NCBI GenBank assembly: GCA_003446775.1
Contig: DMCH01000026.1
Location: 10,904 to 20,814 of the forward strand
DNA: 9,911 bases
Direction of reading: 5' to 3'
Source: Chloroflexota bacterium
GTDB lineage: Bacteria; Chloroflexota; Dormibacteria; Dormibacterales; Dormibacteraceae
Positions within the stretch are counted from its first letter, which is position 1. Each line of letters begins with the position of its first letter. A model generated the notes under the pieces. That model worked only from the letters and a program-made list of their open reading frames with translations, was not told where the DNA came from and did not search any database. The position numbers and the translations under genes were made by a program. Positions 1 through 5,599 of the stretch are shown in pieces.

Positions 1-374
1 CCCTTCGACCAGACCTCCATCTGCGCGATCAGCTGCGCCATGCTCGCGTGGCCCATCCGCTGCAGCGCTATCGCCACACTCTCGCGCACCCGCCATCTCG
101 TGTCCTCGGCCAGCTCCTTGAGCCACGGCAGCACCGTGTCGGGGTCGGTCGCGGCCAGGCGCCCGAGCCCCGCCGTCCCGCACAGCGCGAGGAACTCGTC
201 GCTCGATGCCGAGAGGCGCCACAGGAGGTCGGCGTCTGCCTCTTCGCCGACGGCCGTCACGAGCTCGAGGTTCGCTCGCGGGCCAGGCAGGCCCGAGTTT
301 GCCTTCAGGTACGGCTCCCACTCGCCGCGCCTCTTCTTCAGCTCCGTCCGGTAGTGCTGGACCCGGCTAGCCAT
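1..374 (-). CDS. HEAT-repeat domain protein (partial, 3' end beyond left edge)
   Basis: An open reading frame starts with ATG at 374 on the minus strand and stays open to the left edge, giving the first 124 residues. The protein begins MASRVQHYRTEL. The rest looks all-helical, with segments such as ADLLWRLSAS, LCGTAGLGRLAA, LPWLKELAED and WRVRESVAIALQRMGH. The last of these is a typical HEAT-repeat helix pair, with Arg-rich turn and Ala/Leu heptads. Such repeats form protein-binding solenoids; no catalytic residue is expected, and none was seen. An in-frame TGA lies about 25 bases upstream with no other ATG/GTG/TTG between, so the start is well constrained. A weak GGACGG precedes it, and a -10-like TACGAT (392-387, minus strand) lies 12 bases before the ATG, implying a very short leader. 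The gene is divergent from the stress-protein gene at 518. The family call is from repeat pattern; the cellular role is unknown. Confidence 0.72.
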   Translation of the reverse strand, partial: MASRVQHYRTELKKRRGEWEPYLKANSGLPGPRANLELVTAVGEEADADLLWRLSASSDEFLALCGTAGLGRLAATDPDTVLPWLKELAEDTRWRVRESVAIALQRMGHASMAQLIAQMEVWSK

Positions 375-451
375 CTGTGCCGTCCGATCGTAGACAACTC
401 ATCCAGCGTCGGGTGCTTCGTAACTGACTTGGGAACTCCTTTCTCCCCACC

Positions 452-480
452 CGGCGTCGCCCGCTGCGCGGGCGAGGCCG
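452..480. repeat. Palindrome A in divergent intergenic region
   Basis: The arms CGGC-G-TCGCCCGC (452-464) and GCGGGCGA-G-GCCG (468-480) pair as 12 base pairs with one internal G/G mismatch around the loop TGC. The innermost eight pairs are perfect. It lies between two divergent gene starts, so it is unlikely to be a terminator for either. It is adjacent to palindrome B. An operator, a REP-like dispersed element or a cruciform-prone site are all possible. Confidence 0.7.
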
Positions 481-481
481 A

Positions 482-502
482 CCTCCCCACACGGTGGGGA
501 GG
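482..502. repeat. Palindrome B (CCTCCCCAC-acg-GTGGGGAGG)
   Basis: This is a perfect 9-base-pair inverted repeat with a three-base spacer. It ends two bases before the -10-like box at 505. The sequence CTCCCCAC also occurs at 443-450, exactly 40 bases upstream of its copy at 483-490, so the right arm (494-501) could pair with either copy. If the promoter proposed for the stress-protein gene is right, the dyad covers its -35 and spacer region, a usual place for a repressor or activator site. A REP-like element is the alternative. Confidence 0.7.
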
Positions 503-504
503 CG

Positions 505-510
505 GGATAA
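505..510 (+). promoter_or_regulatory. -10-like box (GATAAT) for leaderless stress-protein gene
   Basis: GATAAT lies seven bases upstream of GTG 518, the distance at which transcription would begin on or next to the start codon. No good -35 hexamer is visible at 17-base spacing; the sequence there is CCTCCC inside palindrome B. The proposal rests on the -10 box, its spacing, and the absence of a properly spaced ribosome-binding site: the GGGGAGG at 496-502 is 15 bases away and is an arm of the palindrome. Confidence 0.45.
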
Positions 511-517
511 TCGCCAC

Positions 518-940
518 GTGTTTTCCAAGATCGTGGTCGGGGTCGGCGGCCCGGAGGACGCCACCGAGCTCGTGCCGGTCGTCACCGGCCTCGCCAAGGC
601 ATTCGACTCACAGGTGCTCGTGGTGCACATGAGGGAGCGGATCGTGACCTCCGCAGCGACGCTCGAGAAGGAGACGATTCCCGAGTCGTTCCGATTCGGC
701 GAGGCCGTGGCTCAGAGGCTGATCGCAGCCGGCGTCAAGGCTTCCTCCGACATCGACAGCCACCGACCAGACCGGCTGGCCGAGTTCATCCTCGAGAAGG
801 CCGACGAGTTCGGCGCGGAGCTGATCGTGGTCGGCGCCCACCACGCCCACGGCCTGCAAGAACGCGTCACCGGCGACCTCGGCAGGAAAATCGTGCACGG
901 CGCTCACTGTCCCGTGCTCTTGATGCCCAGCGATGAATAG
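518..940 (+). CDS. Universal stress protein (UspA family) with altered nucleotide-binding motif
   Basis: A 140-residue single-domain protein of normal UspA length. The N-terminal strand FSKIVVGVGG (2-11), the strand SQVLVVHM (31-38), ELIVVGAHHAHG (101-112) and the closing HCPVLLMPS (130-138) match the alpha/beta Rossmann-like fold of the family. ATP-binding members carry an early Asp (V-D-G-S) and G-2x-G-9x-G-S/T near the C-terminus. Here the Asp position is Gly9, the second Gly is His109 and the last Ser/Thr is Asp120, so ATP binding is doubtful. GTG 518 is chosen because the fold begins right after it; in-frame GTG 494 would add eight non-family residues and lies in a palindrome. It is the first gene of a tight rightward cluster, with 20 bases to the next gene. 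Members often dimerise and modulate transporters or stress responses; the partner is not known here. Confidence 0.88.
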   Translation: MFSKIVVGVGGPEDATELVPVVTGLAKAFDSQVLVVHMRERIVTSAATLEKETIPESFRFGEAVAQRLIAAGVKASSDIDSHRPDRLAEFILEKADEFGAELIVVGAHHAHGLQERVTGDLGRKIVHGAHCPVLLMPSDE

Positions 941-960
941 CTCGGGAGGATCAGGCCAGC

Positions 961-1437
961 ATGGCTGAGGTCGATTTCGTCCACGACCCGCACCCGCACA
1001 CCGAGAAGCGGAAGCTCAAGGCGCCGCCCATGGTGGCCGATGAGCACGTGGGCTTCAATGGCCGCCTCGCCGCGGCGATCACCCGAAGCGTCGGCACGAT
1101 GTGGGCGGTCTACATCGCCTTCGCCGTCCAGGTGACCTACATGATCCTGGCCACGGTCGGGATCTGGTTTTTCGCCCGCGACCCCTATCCTTTCGCGTTC
1201 CTACTCTTCCTCTCCAACATCGTTCAGCTCCTCTTGATGTTCGTGATCATGGTCGGCCAGCAGGTTCTCGGCCAGGCCTCCGACAAGCGAGCAGTGGTCA
1301 CCTACCAGGACGCCGAAGCGATCCTCCATGAATGCATCCAGATGCAAAAACACCTCACCGCCCAGGACAAGGCGCTGGCGAGCCTCATCAAGCGCATGGA
1401 GCAGCTCGAGGCGCGTATAGAGAAGTCAGCAGGATAA
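961..1437 (+). CDS. DUF1003 family membrane protein
   Basis: A 158-residue protein with a charged N-terminus, two membrane segments (about 46-72 and 77-101) separated by the hallmark short turn RDPYPF (73-78), and a C-terminal amphipathic helical tail (about 113-156, ending KRMEQLEARIEKSAG) likely to form a coiled coil. This two-helix hairpin around DPYPF followed by a helical tail is characteristic of DUF1003; no biochemical function is established for the family. The start is ATG 961, preceded by GGGAGGA (944-950) ten bases upstream. It lies between the stress-protein gene and the MgtE_N/CBS gene. From general knowledge, DUF1003 and MgtE_N-CBS genes are neighbours in many actinobacterial genomes, so a role linked to divalent-cation handling is a reasonable inference, not something shown here. 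Confidence 0.85.
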   Translation: MAEVDFVHDPHPHTEKRKLKAPPMVADEHVGFNGRLAAAITRSVGTMWAVYIAFAVQVTYMILATVGIWFFARDPYPFAFLLFLSNIVQLLLMFVIMVGQQVLGQASDKRAVVTYQDAEAILHECIQMQKHLTAQDKALASLIKRMEQLEARIEKSAG

Positions 1438-1446
1438 TTAGCTGAG

Positions 1447-1475
1447 CCCGGCTCGAGCGTGTGGCACGCGCCGGG
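1447..1475 (+). other. Intercistronic hairpin upstream of MgtE_N/CBS gene
   Basis: CCCGGC (1447-1452) pairs with GCCGGG (1470-1475), and GCGTG (1457-1461) with CACGC (1465-1469), leaving the bulge TCGA and the loop TGG. That is 11 GC-rich pairs in the short gap between two genes of the cluster. It has no following T-run, so it is not a classic intrinsic terminator. It buries GTG 1461, which argues against that codon as the start. It could protect mRNA ends or modulate expression of the two downstream genes. Confidence 0.5.
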
Positions 1476-1487
1476 GCACAGGCTGGA

Positions 1488-2843
1488 ATGGAGGACCGCG
1501 CCAGCGGTAAACCGATGACCGACAAGAACGAACACGTAGACGGGCGACCGCACGCGAGCGCCGCGAACACCAAGCCGGTGGTCAGCAAAGAGAAGCGGAG
1601 GCTGATGGTCACCCAGCTCCTGCGCAGCCCGGTTCTGAATCCGGCCGGCGACGAAGTGGGCCGGCTCGAAGACCTGATCGTGAAGCTCGACGGCGGCGGC
1701 TACCCGCCCGTGAGCGGGATCAAGGTCCGGGTGGGCAGGAGCGAAGTGTTTGTCAGCAGCAAGAACATCGAAAAGCTCGCGCCCGGAGAGGTGCGGCTCA
1801 AGACCCAAACCCTTGACACCGGCGCCTTTCAAAGACGCGCGGGCGAGGTGCTGCTGGCGGCCGACGTCCTGGGCCGGCACCTCATGGACATGGCTCGCGG
1901 CCGCATCGTGCGGGCGCACGACCTCGTCCTCTCGCCCGACGAGGACGGATGGCGAGTGACTGGTGTCGACCGCAGCCCGCGGGCGATGCTGCGTCGATTG
2001 GTCCCGCGCAAAGGCCGGCCGGACCTACGCAGGCATGCCGTCCTGGACTGGAAAGACGTGCAGCCCTTCGTCGCGCACGTGCCGACCGCCAAGCTGCTGA
2101 TGCCACTGCAGCGCCTACGCCGGCTGCACCCCGCGCAGATCGCCGACCTCGTCGAAGGTGCGTCGCACGAAGAGGGCGAGGAGATCCTGGACGCGGTCGA
2201 AAGCGACGCGGAGCTGACCGCTGACGTCTTCGAGGAGCTGGACACCGAGCACCAGGTCGAGTTCCTCCGGTCGATGTCGAACGAAGAGGCCGCCAAGGTC
2301 CTCGAACGCATGGCGCCCGATGACGCGGCCGATCTCCTGGGCGAGCTCGACCAGGAAAGGCGGAAGCCCGTGTTCGACCTGATGTCGCCGACGGCTCAGC
2401 ACAAGTTGCGCAAGCTCCTTCAGTATCACCCGAGCACGGCCGGCGGGATGATGAGCCCCGACTACGTCTCGGTGACCAGGGGCGCCACCGCGGCGATAGC
2501 GCTCGAGGCCGTGCGCGTCGACGACAAGGCCCCCCACCAGCTGCTCAACACCGTCTTCGTCACCGAGGAGGATGGCAAGCTGATCGGCAGCGTCAGCACG
2601 GCCGACCTGCTGCGGACCGATGGCGCCCACAAGGTGGAGGAGCTCGAGCTGGTCAGCTGCCGGGTGATGTCGGGCGCAGATGTAACTGACGTCACCCTCA
2701 CGATGGCCGACTACAACCTGATTGCGCTGGCCGTGGTCGATGCGGCCGGCAACCTGCTGGGCGCTGTGACGGCGGACGATGTGATCGAGGCCATCGTCCC
2801 GGAAGAGTGGCGCGCCCGCCTCGAAGCCAGCACCGGCGTCTAA
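1488..2843 (+). CDS. Soluble PRC-barrel / MgtE N-domain / CBS-pair protein (no channel domain)
   Basis: About 451 residues from ATG 1488. Residues 40-195 look like two PRC-barrel-type segments: one with VLNPAGDEVGRLEDLIVK, the second around AADVLGRHLMDMARGRIVRAHDL. Residues 200-315 are a MgtE N-domain, a helical superhelix with repeats such as LHPAQIADLVEG and MAPDDAADLLGEL. The hallmark STAGGMM (316-322) leads into a CBS pair (about 325-442). In MgtE channels this N-domain plus CBS module senses cytosolic Mg2+ and gates five membrane helices. Here the protein stops about nine residues after CBS2 with no membrane segment, so it is a stand-alone cytosolic sensor-like protein. The start is uncertain: GTG 1461 lies in a hairpin, ATG 1488 has a weak AGG five bases upstream, and ATG 1515 is also possible; all lie before the first domain. 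The transporter gene follows after six bases, suggesting the protein regulates it. Confidence 0.88.
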   Translation: MEDRASGKPMTDKNEHVDGRPHASAANTKPVVSKEKRRLMVTQLLRSPVLNPAGDEVGRLEDLIVKLDGGGYPPVSGIKVRVGRSEVFVSSKNIEKLAPGEVRLKTQTLDTGAFQRRAGEVLLAADVLGRHLMDMARGRIVRAHDLVLSPDEDGWRVTGVDRSPRAMLRRLVPRKGRPDLRRHAVLDWKDVQPFVAHVPTAKLLMPLQRLRRLHPAQIADLVEGASHEEGEEILDAVESDAELTADVFEELDTEHQVEFLRSMSNEEAAKVLERMAPDDAADLLGELDQERRKPVFDLMSPTAQHKLRKLLQYHPSTAGGMMSPDYVSVTRGATAAIALEAVRVDDKAPHQLLNTVFVTEEDGKLIGSVSTADLLRTDGAHKVEELELVSCRVMSGADVTDVTLTMADYNLIALAVVDAAGNLLGAVTADDVIEAIVPEEWRARLEASTGV

Positions 2844-2849
2844 GCCAGC

Positions 2850-4499
2850 GTGACCGAGCGCGAGCCGGTGAAAGACGACTCGCAGCTCAAGCCAACTTCA
2901 GCCGTACTGGACGAGGCGCACGTCGGCGACATCCATGGCGCCTTCGGGACCATCCGTCTCAGCGACGTGGCTCCACGGCGCACCTGGCGCCGGCGCCTGC
3001 TCACCCTGGCCGCGATCATCGGCCCCGGCCTCATCGTCATGGTCGGCGACAACGATGCCGGCGGGGTCTCGACCTACGCGCAGGCGGGGCAGGATTACGG
3101 CTACTCGCTGCTGTGGACCCTCGTCCTTCTAATACCGGTCCTCATCGTCAACCAGGAGATGGTCGTCCGCCTAGGGGCCGTGACCGGGGTTGGGCACGCA
3201 CGGCTGATCGCTGAGCGGTTCGGCCGCTTCTGGGGCTGGTTCTCGGTGGGCGACCTCTTCCTCTTGAACTTCCTGACGATCAGCACGGAGTTCATCGGCG
3301 TGAGCCTGGCCGGGGAGTACTTCGGCTTCAGCCCCTACGTGGTCGTTCCGCTTTCGGCGCTCATCCTGATCGGGATCACAATCACCGGGAACTTCCGGCG
3401 CTGGGAGCGCGCCATGTTCGTCTTCCTGTTTGCGAGCCTGCTCGTCCTGCCTCTGCTCGTGCTCAGCCATCCCGACCCCGGAGCGTCCCTGAAGGGATTC
3501 ATCAAGCCCGGGATCCAGGGCGGTCTCACGTCAGATGCCGCCCTGTTGATCATCGCCATCGTCGGCACGACGGTCGCGCCCTGGCAGCTCTTCTTTCAGC
3601 AGTCCAACGTCATCGACAAGCGGATCACTCCGCGCTGGCTGGATTACGAGAAAGCCGACACCGTGCTCGGCGCCTTCGTCGTGGTGATCGGCGCGGCCGC
3701 GATCATGATTGCCGCGGCCTCGGCTTTCACCGGCACCAACGACTTCGGCCAGTTCCAGGACGCGCTCAGGGTCGCTCGCGGCCTGGCCTCGCACATCACA
3801 CCGCTCGAGGGCACCATCTTTGCCTTGCTGCTGTTCGACGCTTCGATCGTCGGGGCGTCGGCGGTCACGCTGGCCACGTCATATGCGTTCGGCGACATCT
3901 TCGGTCTGCGCCACTCGCTGCATCGCGGCCTCCGCGAGGCGAAGTTCTTCTACGCCTCGTACTCGGGAATGGTGGCGCTGGCCGCGGCCATCGTGCTCAT
4001 CCCCCACGCACCGCTCGGCCTGATCACGACCGCTGTCCAGGCGCTCGCGGGCACGCTTCTGCCGAGCGCGACCGTGTTCCTCGTCCTTCTGTGCAATGAC
4101 CGCGCGGTGCTCGGCCCCTGGGTGAACAAGCCGTGGCTGAACGTGGTCGCCACGATCATCGTCAGCGCGCTCCTTCTGCTGTCATTCGTCCTGGTCATCT
4201 CCACCCTTTTCTCGAGCATCAACGTCACGACCCTGATCGTGGTGCTGGGCGTGATCATGGCGGTGGTCGTCATCGCCGCCACGGGCTGGCTGCTGTGGAG
4301 CGCGCGCAGGGCCGAGCCTGCTCCTGAGATGCCGCGCTCCGAGAGGGAGAACTGGCGGATGCCCGCGCTGGCCCTGCTCGAGCGGCCCACGTGGTCGCTC
4401 CCAAAGAGGGTCGCGATGTTGACGATGGCCGGCTACATAATCCTGGCGGTGGTGTTCCTCGCGGTGAAAGCGGTCGAGATCGCGCTGATCAAGCACTGA
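2850..4499 (+). CDS. Divergent NRAMP-family divalent metal transporter
   Basis: 549 residues, about 13 predicted membrane segments, and a 45-residue cytosolic N-terminus. The NRAMP core is recognisable from GPGLIVMVGDNDAGG (58-72, helix 1) and AIVGTTVAPWQLFFQQS (236-252, helix 6). Classic NRAMPs bind metal with Asp and Asn of DPGN in helix 1 and Met of MPHN in helix 6. Here helix 1 reads D69-A-G-G72 and helix 6 reads A243-P-W-Q, so the Asp remains but Asn is Gly, Met is Ala and the helix 6 His is Trp. In characterised NRAMPs, replacing this Met by Ala relaxes discrimination against Ca2+/Mg2+. The gene starts six bases after the MgtE_N/CBS stop, so the two are probably translated together. A conserved-looking stretch ENWRMPALALLERP (500-513) joins two extra C-terminal helices, making it longer than the usual 400-450 residues. 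GTG 2850 is the most upstream start after the previous stop; no Shine-Dalgarno is visible. Substrate is inferred, not shown. Confidence 0.9.
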   Translation: MTEREPVKDDSQLKPTSAVLDEAHVGDIHGAFGTIRLSDVAPRRTWRRRLLTLAAIIGPGLIVMVGDNDAGGVSTYAQAGQDYGYSLLWTLVLLIPVLIVNQEMVVRLGAVTGVGHARLIAERFGRFWGWFSVGDLFLLNFLTISTEFIGVSLAGEYFGFSPYVVVPLSALILIGITITGNFRRWERAMFVFLFASLLVLPLLVLSHPDPGASLKGFIKPGIQGGLTSDAALLIIAIVGTTVAPWQLFFQQSNVIDKRITPRWLDYEKADTVLGAFVVVIGAAAIMIAAASAFTGTNDFGQFQDALRVARGLASHITPLEGTIFALLLFDASIVGASAVTLATSYAFGDIFGLRHSLHRGLREAKFFYASYSGMVALAAAIVLIPHAPLGLITTAVQALAGTLLPSATVFLVLLCNDRAVLGPWVNKPWLNVVATIIVSALLLLSFVLVISTLFSSINVTTLIVVLGVIMAVVVIAATGWLLWSARRAEPAPEMPRSERENWRMPALALLERPTWSLPKRVAMLTMAGYIILAVVFLAVKAVEIALIKH

Positions 4500-4556
4500 T
4501 CACCACGATCGACCGCCGTTAACAACTCGCTTACAAATCTGCGCAGGCCATCGGTC

Positions 4557-4562
4557 TAGAAT
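4557..4562 (+). promoter_or_regulatory. -10-like box (TAGAAT) before LCP gene
   Basis: TAGAAT sits eight bases before GTG 4571, again placing a transcription start on or next to the initiator, and no Shine-Dalgarno separates them. A TTACAA at 4531-4536 resembles a -35 element, but its spacing of 20 bases is long. The 71-base gap 4500-4570 between the transporter and the LCP gene holds this promoter and no clear intrinsic terminator. The inverted repeat TGATCA-agcac-TGATCA (4486-4502) spans the transporter stop codon but is short. Confidence 0.45.
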
Positions 4563-4570
4563 GTTGGCCC

Positions 4571-5599
4571 GTGCCGCTCGGTATCAAGCCGGGCCGCCGC
4601 GCTAGAGCTTCGCGCAGGCGCCTGAGCATCGTCCGCACCGCCGCCCTCGCCATCTTCGCCATCGGTCTGTCGGCGATGGCGGGCAGCTTTGCGTACTTTT
4701 TTCCGGCGGCCAAGCTGGCCTGGGACGCAACCAGCCAGGTGATCACCATCGCTTCGCCGTCGCCCTCGCCGATCAACACCGCCCCGTCGTCACCGTCGCC
4801 CGTTCCCATTTACCAACCGGGCGCATTCACCGTACTGTTGCTCGGCTCAGACGACGATTCCAAGTTCTCAGCCGACACCGTCCTCACCCAGTCGATGATC
4901 CTGGTCCGGGTCCTACCGGAATCGAAGCAGGTGATCATGCTTTCGATCCCACGCGATCTATGGGTGCCGTTCTCGACCGGGGGATCGGGCAAGATCGACG
5001 AGGTCTATGCCAATGGCTATGCCGGCGGCGCGGTCGCGACGGTCGAGCGTGATTTTGGCGTCCACGTCGACGAGTACATCTGGATCGGATTGCTCGGGCT
5101 GATCAAGCTGATCGACGCGATCGGCGGGATCGATGTGGTCACGAGCAACCCCGTCCTCGACGACTACTACCCGCAAGACATCTACGACCCCTATCCGTAC
5201 GACTACCAGCGTGTGGCCGTCCTCGCCGGTCCGCAGCACCTCGATGGGATCCACGCGATGCAGTACGTGCGCTCGCGCCACAACGACCTCCAAAGTGACA
5301 TCGGTCGCTCGAAACGGCAACAGCAGGTGCTGCTCGCGATCCGGAAGAAGGCGAAGCAAGTCTCCTCGGCGGACATCCAGCCGATCGCCCTAGCCCTGGG
5401 TGGTGAGATCAAGACGAGCATCGGCCTGGATCGCGTGGCCCAAATGATCCCGCTGGCCGCCACCTTCGACAACCCGGACGCGATCACGTCCATGGTGATG
5501 CTCCCGCCCTTGTGGCACAGCGGCGCCCCAAGGGGCAGCCTCACGCCCAACTGGGGCGCGATCAATTACTTCGTGCATCAGTACTTCCCATACGGATGA
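4571..5599 (+). CDS. LytR-CpsA-Psr (LCP) family envelope glycopolymer ligase
   Basis: 342 residues. A basic N-terminus and one membrane helix (about 21-45) are followed by a Ser/Pro linker (60-82) and an extracytoplasmic LCP domain (about 85-262). Family signatures visible are LLLGSDDD (89-96), DTVLTQSM (102-109), the hallmark LSIPRDLWVPF (124-134), KIDEVYANGYAGG (141-153), GGIDVV (185-190), HLDGIHAMQYVRSRH (223-237) and SDIGRSKRQQQVL (242-254). The conserved Arg residues around 128, 234-236, 246 and 249 would bind the pyrophosphate of a polyprenyl-linked substrate. LCP enzymes transfer glycopolymers such as teichoic acids, capsule or arabinogalactan from a lipid carrier to peptidoglycan. The usual Arg shortly after the GxD motif is replaced by Asp/Ser. 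The next gene overlaps the stop by four bases (ATGA), indicating translational coupling. GTG 4571 is the start, placed directly behind a -10-like box. Confidence 0.9.
   Translation: MPLGIKPGRRARASRRRLSIVRTAALAIFAIGLSAMAGSFAYFFPAAKLAWDATSQVITIASPSPSPINTAPSSPSPVPIYQPGAFTVLLLGSDDDSKFSADTVLTQSMILVRVLPESKQVIMLSIPRDLWVPFSTGGSGKIDEVYANGYAGGAVATVERDFGVHVDEYIWIGLLGLIKLIDAIGGIDVVTSNPVLDDYYPQDIYDPYPYDYQRVAVLAGPQHLDGIHAMQYVRSRHNDLQSDIGRSKRQQQVLLAIRKKAKQVSSADIQPIALALGGEIKTSIGLDRVAQMIPLAATFDNPDAITSMVMLPPLWHSGAPRGSLTPNWGAINYFVHQYFPYG

Noticed and set aside
442..502. CRISPR-like or tandem repeat array at the CTCCCCAC copies
   Set aside because: There are only two short direct copies plus one inverted copy, with palindromic structure between; no repeat-spacer periodicity or cas gene is present.
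494..517. GTG 494 as start of the stress-protein gene
   Set aside because: It lies in an arm of palindrome B, adds eight non-family residues and would place the -10-like box inside the coding region.
48..632. Long plus-strand ORF (194 codons) at the left edge
   Set aside because: It is antisense to the HEAT-repeat frame, crosses the palindromes and overlaps the stress-protein gene; its product is low-complexity, Arg/Pro/Ser-rich with no fold signature.
1302..1919. 205-codon minus-strand ORF
   Set aside because: It is antisense to the DUF1003 and MgtE_N/CBS genes, both with clear family signatures; long antisense frames are expected at this GC content.
4486..4502. TGATCA-agcac-TGATCA as a terminator after the transporter gene
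   Set aside because: The stem is only six AT/GC-mixed pairs made of a self-palindromic word, has no T-run and spans the stop codon.
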